Shown: positions 37,775-47,387 of the stretch, piece after piece
How positions within the stretch are numbered: the first letter of the stretch is position 1
Layout: the number at the start of each line of letters is the position of its first letter
DNA from: Betaproteobacteria bacterium Ga0077527
GTDB lineage: Bacteria > Pseudomonadota > Gammaproteobacteria > Burkholderiales > SG8-41
Reading direction: 5' to 3'
Length of the DNA stretch: 64,000 nt
Assembly (NCBI GenBank): GCA_001464815.1
Contig: LNDW01000015.1
Coordinates: 372,001-436,000, forward strand
Translations under genes and position numbers: made by a program
Notes under the pieces: model-generated
Told to the model about the DNA's origin: nothing
What the model saw: only the letters and a program-made list of their open reading frames with translations
Database searches by the model: none

Positions 37775-38969
37775 ATGCCGCCATTCATATTGCCTGAACT
37801 GCCGAAAATCCCCTGCGCACTGACCGCGTTTGCCCGCGCCTCGGTACTGCTGCTCATGCTGGCGTCACTATACGGAGCACCGGCAGCCTTGGCCAGCGAA
37901 GCCCCGGCCGCAGGTGCCGGCATGGCGGCGGCCGCACCGGCAAACGCCGTAACAAGCACTACAACTGCAACAAACCCGGCAAGCAAACCCGCAGCCGGCT
38001 CGGCAGCATCCGAATCGGTGGTGACGCCGCATCTCGCGCTGCTGCTGCCAACCCAGTCAAAAGTGTTTGCCCGCCATGCCGGCGCGGTACGCGAGGGTTT
38101 CCTTGCAGCGGTCAAGGTTGCCGGCAAGGCCGCGCTGACGGTGCGTGAATATCCGCTTAACGGTGAAGTCGCCGATGCCCTGCGTGCCTACCGCGCGGCC
38201 ATCGCCGCCGGCGCGCAGCTGGTGGTGGGCCCGTTGACACGGGATGCGGTGACCGCAATCGCCTTCGGCGAACCGGTGCCGGTGCCGACCCTGGCGCTCA
38301 ACCTGCCGGATCAGACCGGGCGCAAACCCGACCGCCTCTACATGCTCGGCCTGCAGGTTGAAACCGAAGGCCGTCAGGCCGCGCAGCTCGCCTGGCGCGA
38401 GAATCGCCGCCGCGCGCTGGTGGTCAGCAGCGGCAGTGCCATGCAGCGCCGTCTTTACGCCGCCTTCACCGCGGAATTTGTCCGCCTTGGCGGCAGCGTG
38501 CTCTCCGAGATCGCGACAGCAGACCCGCAGCGCCTGAAATCGGCCCTGCGCGGCGAACCGGACATGGCCTTCATCGCCCTCGATTTCGAAGAGGCGCGCA
38601 CGGCGCGGCCCTACCTCGGCAGCCTGCCTGCCTATGCCGGTGCAAATGCAAACGGTGGTGAACGCGGCGCCCTCGCCGGCCACGATCTGGCCGATGTCGG
38701 CTTCGTCGACATGCCCTGGCTGATCGAGCCTGACCATGCGGCGGTGATGCTTTATCCGCGGCCCGCGGCGACAACACCCGAGCTCGAACGCCTGTACGCG
38801 CTGGGCATCGACGCGTGGAGGGTGGCGCAGTTGCTGTCCGCCAATCCCCGCGAGCTGCGGCTTGACGGCGTCACCGGCGATCTGTTGCTGTTGCAAGGCG
38901 GGCTGATCGACCGCACGCTGCGCGCCGCGCGTTACGCTGAAGGCCGGGCGCGGCTGATCGAGGCCCCGC

Positions 38970-38986
<17 letters not shown>
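37775..38986 (+). CDS. LpoA/LppC-like penicillin-binding protein activator, short form
   Basis: A 403-residue exported protein with a C-terminal periplasmic-binding-like fold of the LppC/LpoA family (HLALLLPTQSKVFARHAGAVREGF, LVVGPLTRDAV, IALDFEEARTARPYLG). E. coli LpoA (about 680 aa) has an extra N-terminal helical domain that is missing here. The N-terminus is a signal-like hydrophobic stretch (VLLLMLASLYGAPAALA) with AxA-type cleavage and no lipobox Cys, so it may not be a lipoprotein. I chose ATG 37775, since the upstream ATG 37730 lies within the divergent rsmI start. It overlaps yraN by 17 bp. The PBP1A activator role is inferred from the family. Confidence 0.83.
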
Positions 38987-39937
<951 letters not shown>

Positions 39938-40504
39938 ATGCGCAAACTGATCACCCTTACCTGTATCGCCCTGCTGCCCGTGGTGTCCGGCTGCGCCGCG
40001 GTGGCCATCGGCGGCGCCGCGGCCACCGGCGTGATCATGGCCGAGGACCGGCGCACGGTGGGCACCATCACCGAAGACCAGGGCATCGAGCTGAAGACCT
40101 CTTCGCGCATCGCCGAACGCGTCAAGGACGCCAACATCAATGTCACCAGCTTCAACCGCGTGGTGCTGCTCTCCGGCGAAGTGCCGAACGAAGCGGCCAA
40201 GGCCGAAGCTGAGCGCGTCGCGCGCGCCGTCGAAAACGTGCGCAGCGTATTCAACGAGCTTCAGGTCGGCGGCAACAGCGCGCTGCAGGCGCGCACCAGC
40301 GATGCGGTGATCACCTCAAAGGTCAAGGCACGTTTTGTCGATGCCCGCAAATTCAGCCCGGTGCACGTGAAAGTGGTGACCGAAGCGGGCAGCGTGTTCC
40401 TGATGGGCATGGTCAAGCGCCAGGAGGCGGCGGACGCCACCGAAGTCGCGCGAACCACCGGCGGCGTGCGCAAGGTGGTGCGCCTGTTCGAATACCTTGA
40501 TTAA
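39938..40504 (+). CDS. BON-domain outer-membrane lipoprotein (DolP/YraP-like)
   Basis: A 188-residue lipoprotein with signal peptide and lipobox VVSGC (acylated Cys 19). Two BON domains follow, about 45-115 (VKDANINVTSFNRVVLLSGEV) and 120-188 (VITSKVKARFVD). DolP maintains outer-membrane integrity at division sites. ATG directly follows the gmhA TAA. The stop codon abuts an AT-rich repeat copy, in a convergent junction with the NTF2-like gene. Confidence 0.92.
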   Translation: MRKLITLTCIALLPVVSGCAAVAIGGAAATGVIMAEDRRTVGTITEDQGIELKTSSRIAERVKDANINVTSFNRVVLLSGEVPNEAAKAEAERVARAVENVRSVFNELQVGGNSALQARTSDAVITSKVKARFVDARKFSPVHVKVVTEAGSVFLMGMVKRQEAADATEVARTTGGVRKVVRLFEYLD

Positions 40505-40532
40505 AAAATAATCAATAAAAACAATGGGTTAA
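40504..40532 (+). repeat. AT-rich dispersed repeat, copy 5 (convergent junction)
   Basis: Reads AAAAATAATCAATAAAAACA then ATGGGTTAA, the best-formed copy. It fills the gap between two convergent genes. It also supplies the TAA stop of the NTF2-like gene (40529-40531 on the other strand). Confidence 0.75.
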
Positions 40533-40984
40533 ATGGGCGCCTCGGGGTGTCCCTGTTTTTTCAGCCAAAGCATCAGGCGGCCCAACAACGGCAGCTTTTC
40601 ATAAAGCTCCTCGGCGACATCCCAGTAATCGCGGTGGATTGCGACCAGCCCGGCATCATCAAGGGTGATCAGGCTCGAGCCGTGGATCTGCTGCGTCACC
40701 CCCGGACGGAAGTTGCGGAAACGAAATTCGAAATCCCAGGTGATGAACAGCCGCGGCGCCTCGAACACCCGCTCCCTGACGATAAAGCGCGGCGCATCAA
40801 GGCGCTCGAACATGTGCCTGAATATCTCCTGCAGCTCCGGCAGTCCGCGGACATCGTTGAAGGGGTCACGGAACCGGCAATCGGCGGCGTAGTAACGCGG
40901 CAGTTCGACCAGCGACAGCGGCGTCAGCGTCTCAAAATAATGCACCAGCGCATTGACGCGCATGGCGTCCACAGGCGCTGTCAC
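40529..40984 (-). CDS. NTF2-like (SnoaL-type) protein
   Basis: A 151-residue protein with the cone-shaped NTF2/SnoaL pattern: an N-terminal helix (VHYFETLTPLSLVELPRYYA), CRFRDPFND, and strands with ITWDFEFRFR and GSSLITLDDAGLVAIHRDYWDVAEELYE. The family includes small isomerases and non-enzymatic binding proteins. It is the last gene of the nine-gene light-island operon and overlaps the SDR gene by 4 bp. The role is unknown. NTF2-like proteins recur in this operon type in other proteobacteria. Confidence 0.82.
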   Translation of the reverse strand: MTAPVDAMRVNALVHYFETLTPLSLVELPRYYAADCRFRDPFNDVRGLPELQEIFRHMFERLDAPRFIVRERVFEAPRLFITWDFEFRFRNFRPGVTQQIHGSSLITLDDAGLVAIHRDYWDVAEELYEKLPLLGRLMLWLKKQGHPEAPI

Positions 40985-41766
40985 AGACCGGTTCCCCGGC
41001 GCACCAGCGCGAAGTAGCAGCGATACGGCAACAGCCGCAGCAACTTGAGCAGGCGCGTGAAACGTTTCGGAAAATGAATTTCGAAATCACCGCGCTCGAA
41101 GCCGGCGATCATCGCTTCAGCCGCAGCCTCGACGCTGATCAGCGCCGGCATCGGAAATTCGTTGCGGTCGGTGAGCGGGGTCTTCACAAAACCCGGGCAG
41201 ACCAGGTAAACGCCGATGCCGCGCGGCGCAAGATCCAGGTACAGGGTTTCGGTGAGATTGTTCAGCGCCGCCTTGCTCGCGCCATAAATCAACGAAGTCG
41301 GCAACCCGCCGTAACCGGCGACGCTGGACACCACGGCAATGCCGCCGCCGCCCTGCTGCTGCAGCCTGGTCACCAGCGGCGGCAGGCAATGGATCACCCC
41401 GTGCAGATTGATTTCGAACAGCCGCCTTGCGGCCCCGGTCTCCAGCGCCCAGGCCCGGACCGGTTGATGGGTGCCGGCACAGAGCACCACCAGATCGACG
41501 CCGCCCCAGGCGGCGATGATGCGGTCGAGCGCCGGCTGTACGGCGGACGGGTCGGTGACATCGAGCGGCAGGGCCAGCGCGGCTGGGCCATGCGCGGCGG
41601 TCAACTGCTCCAGTTCCGCGCCACGGCGCGCCGACACCGCGACCCGCGATCCGCGCGCCCACAGCGCCTGCGCGAGGCCGGCGCCGATGCCGCTGGAAGC
41701 GCCGATCACCCAGATGCGCAGACCGCGCCAGTCGCGGATCGGCTTGTTGAGGGCGCCGAACATCAC
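40981..41766 (-). CDS. Short-chain dehydrogenase/reductase
   Basis: A 261-residue classical SDR. The cofactor motif is GASSGIG (near 22-28), with LCAGTHQP in place of NNAG, catalytic Ser in VVSSVAGYGG and YGASK. The C-terminus carries a hydrophobic/basic tail (LLKLLRLLPYRCYFAL), suggesting membrane association. It sits in the light-island operon, overlapping both neighbours by 4 bp. Substrate unknown. Lipid or fatty-acid-derived carbonyl is a guess from context. Confidence 0.87.
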   Translation of the reverse strand: MMFGALNKPIRDWRGLRIWVIGASSGIGAGLAQALWARGSRVAVSARRGAELEQLTAAHGPAALALPLDVTDPSAVQPALDRIIAAWGGVDLVVLCAGTHQPVRAWALETGAARRLFEINLHGVIHCLPPLVTRLQQQGGGGIAVVSSVAGYGGLPTSLIYGASKAALNNLTETLYLDLAPRGIGVYLVCPGFVKTPLTDRNEFPMPALISVEAAAEAMIAGFERGDFEIHFPKRFTRLLKLLRLLPYRCYFALVRRGTGL

Positions 41767-42293
41767 GGCCGCTTGCGGAAGGCGAGTGTGACCTCGCCGA
41801 GGTAAATGCCGAACTTGCTCATCGCCGAACGGTTGAGCATCACCTGGTCATCCATCTGGTACATCCAGTCGTCAAAATCCACCTCCCAGCTGCGGCCATC
41901 CACATCTAGCTTCAGCACATAACGCCAGCGCAGCGCGTTGCCGCTGACCTCGCCGATCGCCTCGCCAACAACGTCATCGGCAGTACCGCGATAACGGTTG
42001 TCGCCGGTCTTGGTGATGGTCCACACCCTGCGGCTCTTGCTGCCATCAGAATACTCGAAGTGTTCATCAAGCACGCCGGTGTCGCCTTGCCATTTTGCAT
42101 CAATGCGCACCGTGAAGCGTTTGACCACCTTGCCGTTGCGATCCTGAAACATGCCCCAGGCATCGACGGTACCGTTGAAATACTTTTTCAGATCCAGCGC
42201 CGGTTTTTCATTACGGTAGGTTTCCACCGGCACCGTGCCGCAACCGGCGACCAGAAGCACTGCCACCAGCACTATCCAGCGTCGAATGTTCAT
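41763..42293 (-). CDS. DUF3833 lipoprotein
   Basis: A 176-residue lipoprotein of the DUF3833 family. The signal peptide ends in a lipobox LLVAGC. The rest contains the family pattern YFNGTVDAWGMFQDRNGKV, FTVRIDAKW, FEYSDGSK and a DDWMYQMDDQVMLNRS motif. The fold is probably a lipocalin-like beta barrel, judging by the alternating pattern. ATG 42293 overlaps the transporter stop by 4 bp. Function is unknown. It is a regular partner of Cfa/DUF1365 operons. Confidence 0.88.
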   Translation of the reverse strand: MNIRRWIVLVAVLLVAGCGTVPVETYRNEKPALDLKKYFNGTVDAWGMFQDRNGKVVKRFTVRIDAKWQGDTGVLDEHFEYSDGSKSRRVWTITKTGDNRYRGTADDVVGEAIGEVSGNALRWRYVLKLDVDGRSWEVDFDDWMYQMDDQVMLNRSAMSKFGIYLGEVTLAFRKRP

Positions 42294-43573
42294 GCGCTTG
42301 CTCCTTGAATATATTGTTTTTCGCGTACGGTCCGCCACAGCAGCACTGCGGCACCAATCTTGATCAGACAGGGCAGCAGCGCATATACCGCTGATAACGC
42401 GGAACCAGCCCCCGCAGCCGTGCCCGGCTGATAACCCAGCCATTGCAGCGCTGGCAGCGCGATGCCGGCGGCCAGAGCCAGCGCCAGTTTTTCGAGCAGA
42501 TGCCACAGTCCGAAGTAGGCACCATCGGGCCGTCCATCACCATCATCATCATCGATGACATCAGCCAGCAGCGACGCCGGCAGGGCGAGATCCGCACCGA
42601 AGGCCAGGCCCGACATGACACAAACGACAGCGAAGGCAACGGCATCGCCGGCACCGAGAAACCAGGCCCAGACAAAAGCCGCCACGGAGAGACTCATCGC
42701 AAGCAGCCAGGCGCGGGATTTGCCCAGACGCGCAGCGAGCTTCACCCACAGCGGCATCCCGGCCGCGCCTGCGACAAAATAAAGCAATAAAAACAAAGGT
42801 GTCAGATCAGGCCTTTGTAATACATCGGCGGCAAAAAACAGCAGCAGGGTTGCCGGCACCGCCGCGGCCACACCATTCACCAGGAACACCAGTGCCAGCC
42901 GGCGAAAGCGCGCGTTGCGCAGCGGCTGTACGATCGCGGCGAGATTAAAGGCACGCGGCCGCGCCTCGGCGGCTGGCCGGGGCCCGGAGTAAACCGTGAC
43001 GGCCGCCGCAACGAACAGCAGCGGTGCGAAAGCCAGCGCAAAAAAAGCCAACCCTTCAGCAGCGCCGTAACGCTGCACCAGCAACTCGGGCATGGCAGCG
43101 GCGAGCAGCACGCCGACCAGCGCCGCGATGCCCCGCGCTGCGGTGATGCGGGTACGCTCGACGTAATCGCGCGACAGCGCGCTGCCAAGTGCAAAATGGG
43201 CGATGCTCGCCGCGCTCAAGCCCAGATAGCTCAGCATCAACGATGCTGCAAGCCAGAGTGCCAGTGTGGAAGACGATGCCGGCGGCGTGAACAACAGCCA
43301 CAAACCTGCGGCAAGAAGCGGTACGGCCGCGACGATCATCAAGCGCCGCCCGCCACGCGACTCGGGTATACGGTCTGCCAGCGCGCCAAGCAAGGGATCA
43401 CTGACCGCATCAAGCAGACGCAGCACCAGCAGCAACAGACCGACTGTCGCAAGCTCAAGACCGAGTCCGGCATAGAACTTCGGTATATGCACATGAACCG
43501 GCAGAGCGGCGGCGGCCAGCGGCAGCGCGACAGCCGCGTAGGCGGCCAGCGCCCCTTTACTGAGGGTCACCAT
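42290..43573 (-). CDS. MFS/GPH-type transporter
   Basis: A 427-residue protein with about 12 membrane segments, of the glycoside-pentoside-hexuronide (MFS_2) family. The motif LDAVSDPLLGALADRIPESRGGRR (key residues D..DP..G..aDr) is typical. The second half has DLALPASLLADVIDDDD. The cargo is unknown; in this setting a lipid-related or small anionic compound is possible. The start ATG 43573 lies inside the end of the chalcone-isomerase-like gene (17-bp overlap). The helix coded near 42775-42803 (PLFLLLYFV) uses a run of rare AT-rich codons and matches the dispersed repeat. Confidence 0.87.
   Translation of the reverse strand: MVTLSKGALAAYAAVALPLAAAALPVHVHIPKFYAGLGLELATVGLLLLVLRLLDAVSDPLLGALADRIPESRGGRRLMIVAAVPLLAAGLWLLFTPPASSSTLALWLAASLMLSYLGLSAASIAHFALGSALSRDYVERTRITAARGIAALVGVLLAAAMPELLVQRYGAAEGLAFFALAFAPLLFVAAAVTVYSGPRPAAEARPRAFNLAAIVQPLRNARFRRLALVFLVNGVAAAVPATLLLFFAADVLQRPDLTPLFLLLYFVAGAAGMPLWVKLAARLGKSRAWLLAMSLSVAAFVWAWFLGAGDAVAFAVVCVMSGLAFGADLALPASLLADVIDDDDGDGRPDGAYFGLWHLLEKLALALAAGIALPALQWLGYQPGTAAGAGSALSAVYALLPCLIKIGAAVLLWRTVREKQYIQGASA
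42775..42802 (+). repeat. AT-rich dispersed repeat, copy 6 (inside the GPH transporter)
   Basis: Reads CAAAATAAAGCAATAAAAAC then AAAGGTGTC, antisense to the transporter gene. It shares GCAATAAAAACAA.GG with the intergenic copies and is the most divergent in the left part. Confidence 0.5.
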
Positions 43574-44099
43574 GGCCGCCGAGCAGTGCGGCCCGTAATT
43601 CCGGGGTCTGCGTGCGCGGGTCCAGCCAGATTTCAAAAAACCGTCGCGCCAGTTCGGGATCGTCGATACTGCCCAGCACGCGCGTACCCGAGTGGAAAGT
43701 CATGCCCCGCTGCGGACGATAGATGCCGGTCAACCGGCTTCCCGACTGCACGTCGGGAAAGACCGTGCGCAGCTGCGTGCCCCAGCGCGCAAGCCGGGCC
43801 TCATCCCTGATGCCAAGACGGCGGATTTCGTCAATGCTGGTGTCGGCAAGCTGGGCCCCGGTGATGGTGCGCGCGTAAATGATGTCGAGCACATAGGGCG
43901 CATCGGCAGCCCAGCGTCCCTCGCGCGCCCACAGCGCGGCATCATAGACATGAAAGCCCCACCAGCGCAGCCGGCCTTTCCCGACCATGCGACAGGGTTC
44001 GATCACGCTGCAGGCGGGGGGCGGCAACTCCGCGGGCACATTGACCGCGGCCGCCGGAGCTGCCGCCATTGCCAGAAAAATCAGCAGCGTATTACGCAT
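43557..44099 (-). CDS. Chalcone-isomerase-like periplasmic protein
   Basis: A 180-residue protein with a signal peptide (LLIFLAMAAAPAAA) and a chalcone isomerase-like domain (GKGRLRWWGFHVYDAALWAREG, YALDI-type LDIIYARTITGAQLADTSIDEIRRLG, GMTFHSG, and LARRFFEIWLDPRT). Bacterial members of the family are fatty-acid-binding or of unknown role and not flavonoid enzymes. It overlaps the Cfa-like gene by 8 bp and the transporter by 17 bp. Confidence 0.87.
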   Translation of the reverse strand: MRNTLLIFLAMAAAPAAAVNVPAELPPPACSVIEPCRMVGKGRLRWWGFHVYDAALWAREGRWAADAPYVLDIIYARTITGAQLADTSIDEIRRLGIRDEARLARWGTQLRTVFPDVQSGSRLTGIYRPQRGMTFHSGTRVLGSIDDPELARRFFEIWLDPRTQTPELRAALLGGHGDPQ

Positions 44100-45303
44100 G
44101 TTCGAGGCGCGCCTGCACCACATCCGTTGCGCCGGCACGGAATCCGGCTTCGCAGTACGCCAGATAGAAGCGCCAGGTGCGCATGAAACGCTCATCAAAG
44201 CCCAGCGCGCGGACCTCCCCTGAGGCCTGATTAAAAACCTGATGCCAGCGCAACAACGTCTCCGCATAATCGGGCCCGAAGGCATGCAGGCCGCTCACCC
44301 GCAGGCCCTGTTGCGCGGCGACTTCAGCGAACACCGTTTTCGATGGCAGCATGCCGCCTGGAAAAATGTACTGCTGGATAAAATCGGTACCGGCACGATA
44401 ACGCTCGAACTTGGACTCGGCAATGGTGATGCTCTGTACCAGCGCGCGACCGCCGGGACGCAGGCGGTCGCGGATCGTCGCGAAGTAGCCCGGCCAGTAG
44501 CGCTCGCCGACCGCCTCGAACATTTCAATCGACACCACATGGTCGAACCGCGCATCAAGATCGCGGTAATCCATCAGACGCAGCGTCACCCGGTCATCAA
44601 GCCCGGCATGGCTGATGCGCTGCCGAGCGTATTCGAGCTGGGCCGCCGATACGGTTATGCCGGTGACACGACAGCCGGCATGCGCGGCGTACTCGGCAAA
44701 ACCGCCCCAGCCGCAACCGATTTCAAGAATGTGGTCGCCGGGCCGCGCGCCGGTCTCGCGCAGAATGCGGGCGTATTTCGCGGTCTGCGCCTGTGCCAGC
44801 GGGCGCCCGGCATCCCCCTCGAACAGCGCCGAGGAATAGGTCATCGTCGGATCCAGCCAAAGGCGGTAAAAATCGTTGCCGAGGTCATAGTGGGCGTGGA
44901 TGTTTTTGCGACTGCCGGCACGGGTGTTCGGACGCAGCCAGTGGCGCAGGCGATAGGCCAGGGTCGCCCACCAGCGACCGTGGATCGCCTGCTCGACCGC
45001 CGACTCATTGACCGCGGCGAGCAGCAGCAGCTGGGTCAGGTCGTCGCTGGTGACCCGGCCATCAATCCATGCTTCGGCGAGGCCGATGTCCCCGCGCGAG
45101 AGGATATCGGCGCAGACCTTCCAGTCACCCAGTTTCAGAGTTGCATGGGGTCCGGGTTGGCTGCCGCTGAAAGTCAGCGTGCGGCCGTCAGGCGTGGTGA
45201 AGTCAATGCGGCCGGCACTGAGTCCGGCGAGTAATCGAAAAAGCCAGCGAGCAGCAGCGGGCTCGCTGCCCCGCGGCTCATGATCGGTGAGAGTTTGATT
45301 CAT
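44092..45303 (-). CDS. cfa: Cyclopropane-fatty-acid-phospholipid synthase family methyltransferase
   Basis: A 403-residue SAM-dependent methyltransferase of the Cfa family that acts on unsaturated acyl chains of membrane phospholipids. Seen: HYDLGNDFYRLWLDPTMTYSSA, SAM motif ILEIGCGWGGFAEYAA, GITVSAAQLEYA, DYRD and FDHVVSIEMFEAVG, and the C-terminal YIFPGGMLPS. Family members close to FAD oxidoreductase and DUF1365 genes may add a methyl or methylene group in other pathways such as furan fatty acid formation. The product here cannot be told. ATG 45303 overlaps the DUF1365 stop by 4 bp. Confidence 0.92.
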   Translation of the reverse strand: MNQTLTDHEPRGSEPAAARWLFRLLAGLSAGRIDFTTPDGRTLTFSGSQPGPHATLKLGDWKVCADILSRGDIGLAEAWIDGRVTSDDLTQLLLLAAVNESAVEQAIHGRWWATLAYRLRHWLRPNTRAGSRKNIHAHYDLGNDFYRLWLDPTMTYSSALFEGDAGRPLAQAQTAKYARILRETGARPGDHILEIGCGWGGFAEYAAHAGCRVTGITVSAAQLEYARQRISHAGLDDRVTLRLMDYRDLDARFDHVVSIEMFEAVGERYWPGYFATIRDRLRPGGRALVQSITIAESKFERYRAGTDFIQQYIFPGGMLPSKTVFAEVAAQQGLRVSGLHAFGPDYAETLLRWHQVFNQASGEVRALGFDERFMRTWRFYLAYCEAGFRAGATDVVQARLEHA

Positions 45304-46073
45304 CTTGTAATGTCTTCTGCGGGGGGCAGGGGTTTGGAAAAAAACGGCACGCGCTTCAGCCACAGCCGCAGCGCGTGGTAATGGATGCGCAGGATCACAC
45401 CGAAGGTCAGCCAGGGCCGGCGCAGCAGTTCACCCGCCAGCGCGGTGGAGGTCAGCGGCCGCGCGGCTCCGCGCACCTGGGTCACCAGACGGTTGCCGGC
45501 GCCGTCGTCGTAATCAATGCGGAAACGGCAACCACCGGCATCATCCTCGAAGCGGAACCGGTATTCACCGCTGACCGGGAAAAACGGCGAGACATGGAAC
45601 ACCTTGCGCGCGGTCAGCCAGTCATCGCCGCGGATCTGCCGGCCATCGGCATGCGCCACCAGATAATTGTGGTGCTCGCCAAAGGTGTTGCTGACCTCGG
45701 CCAGCACCGCACGCAGCCCGCCTTCGCGGTCGTGGCACAGCCAGAAGCTGACCGGGTTGAACACATAACCCAGCACCCGCGGGAAGGTCTGCAGCCAGAT
45801 CTCGCCATCCGCGGCCTGCAGGCCGTGCCTAGCCAGCACGCCGCGCATCCACGGTTCCAGCGCGCCTCCGTCACGCGGGCCGTGGTCGGCATCGTGCAGG
45901 CTGAGCAGGTTCCAGTGATTGCGCGAGCACAACGCCGGCAGCCGCGGTGGTTCGCCGTCGATGCGCAACCGCAGAAAAAAAAGGCTGTGGCGAAAGGCGT
46001 GCTGCGCGGGCGAGAAACGGCGATGCATCACCTCGCCGCTGTAGAGCAGCATCTGCGCCGGCTGCCCGCTCAT
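45300..46073 (-). CDS. DUF1365 protein
   Basis: A 257-residue DUF1365 protein. Characteristic parts are LYSGEVMHRRFSPAQHAFRH at the N-terminus, VFNPVSFWLCHDREGGLRAVLAEVSNTFGEHH (key block NPVSFW and EVSNTFGE) and KVFHVSPFFPVSGEYRF. Function is unproven. The family is tied genomically to Cfa-like methyltransferases and FAD-dependent amine-oxidase-like proteins, as here. ATG 46073 overlaps the oxidoreductase stop by 4 bp. Confidence 0.92.
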   Translation of the reverse strand: MSGQPAQMLLYSGEVMHRRFSPAQHAFRHSLFFLRLRIDGEPPRLPALCSRNHWNLLSLHDADHGPRDGGALEPWMRGVLARHGLQAADGEIWLQTFPRVLGYVFNPVSFWLCHDREGGLRAVLAEVSNTFGEHHNYLVAHADGRQIRGDDWLTARKVFHVSPFFPVSGEYRFRFEDDAGGCRFRIDYDDGAGNRLVTQVRGAARPLTSTALAGELLRRPWLTFGVILRIHYHALRLWLKRVPFFSKPLPPAEDITR

Positions 46074-47371
46074 GCCGCCACCTTCAGCACGTCCTGCGCC
46101 GGCTGCCACGGCGGCGCCACTCCGAGACAGGCCGCCACCGCCATGCCCGACTTCAGGCCGTCCTCATGGAAACCGTAACCCGTCCACGCGCCGCAGAACC
46201 AGGTGTTGCGCCGGCCCTGCAACTGCCGCAGACAGACCTGAGCATCGCCGCTGCGGGAATCAAACACCGGATGGGCGTAACGGTAACGGTCGATCACACA
46301 ATCCGCGCGCGGCGATTCGCCGGGGTTGAGCGTGACGATCACCGGCCGGCTGAAAGGCAGCGGCTGCAGCTTGTTGATCAGGTAGCTGACACCCACAGGG
46401 CGGGCCGCATCCGCGGCGGTACCGGCGTGATAGTTCCATGCCGACCAGGCCTTGCGCCGCCGCGGCAGGAAACTCGGATCGGTGTGCAGCACCACCTCGT
46501 TGTCCTGGTAGGGAATGGCTCCGAGTACCCCGTGTTCGGCCTCGTCGGCATCCGCAAGCAGGCGCAGCGCCTGGTCGCTGTGGCAGGCCAGCACCACGGC
46601 ATCGAAACGTTCCGTTCCTGCGGACGTGTTCAAGCTGACACCGCCGTCATCGCGGCGGATCGACGCCACCGGCATGGAGGAGCGTACATCAGGTATTCCG
46701 GCTGCCAGTTTCTGCACATAGCAGCGCGAACCATCAACCACGGTGCGCCATTGCGGACGGTCGCTGACCTGCAGCAGGCCATGGTTGTCACAGAAGCGGA
46801 AAAAGGTCTGCGCCGGATACTCCAGCATGGTGTTCGCCGGGCAGGACCAGATCGCGCCGGCCATCGGCAGCAGATACCAGTCACGGAAAGCAGCGCCATA
46901 ACGGCCGGCATCGAGAAATTCGCCCAGTGAAACCGCCGCGCCAGTGCCGCCACGCGCAGCGGCCGTGGCCTCGCGGTTGAAGCGCAGGATGTCGGCCAGC
47001 ATGCACCAGAATGCCGGCCGCAACAGGTTGCGCCGCTGCGCAAAAACCGCGTCAAGGTCACCGCCAGCCCATTCCACTCCTGCCGCCTCGAGACGCACCG
47101 AGAACGACATGTCGCTGGCCGTCGTCGCAACGCCCAGGTGTTCGAACAGCGCGATCAACTGGGGGTAGGTACGATCATTGAACACAAGGAAGCCGGTATC
47201 CACCGGCGCGGTGATACCGTCGAGGGTTACATCGACTGTATGGGTATGGCCGCCGAGATAGTCATTAGCCTCGAACAGCGTCACACGATGCGCGCGGGCC
47301 AGCAGCCACGCTGCTGACAACCCGGCAATTCCGGCGCCGACGACGGCAATACGCTGACCTTGGCCCTGCAT
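46070..47371 (-). CDS. FAD-dependent oxidoreductase (amine oxidase/desaturase-like)
   Basis: A 433-residue flavoprotein. The N-terminal dinucleotide motif VVGAGIAGLSAAWLLA (10-25) and FEANDYLGGHTHTV are intact, with VDTGFLVFNDRTYPQL and the C-terminal AGAWTGYGFHEDGLKSG FAD contact. It resembles phytoene-desaturase/amine-oxidase-type flavoproteins found beside Cfa and DUF1365. It follows folE2 by 16 bp and is the second gene of the operon. Substrate unknown, likely an acyl chain or lipid by context. Confidence 0.92.
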   Translation of the reverse strand: MQGQGQRIAVVGAGIAGLSAAWLLARAHRVTLFEANDYLGGHTHTVDVTLDGITAPVDTGFLVFNDRTYPQLIALFEHLGVATTASDMSFSVRLEAAGVEWAGGDLDAVFAQRRNLLRPAFWCMLADILRFNREATAAARGGTGAAVSLGEFLDAGRYGAAFRDWYLLPMAGAIWSCPANTMLEYPAQTFFRFCDNHGLLQVSDRPQWRTVVDGSRCYVQKLAAGIPDVRSSMPVASIRRDDGGVSLNTSAGTERFDAVVLACHSDQALRLLADADEAEHGVLGAIPYQDNEVVLHTDPSFLPRRRKAWSAWNYHAGTAADAARPVGVSYLINKLQPLPFSRPVIVTLNPGESPRADCVIDRYRYAHPVFDSRSGDAQVCLRQLQGRRNTWFCGAWTGYGFHEDGLKSGMAVAACLGVAPPWQPAQDVLKVAA

Positions 47372-47387
47372 TTGCTGAGGCCCCGTG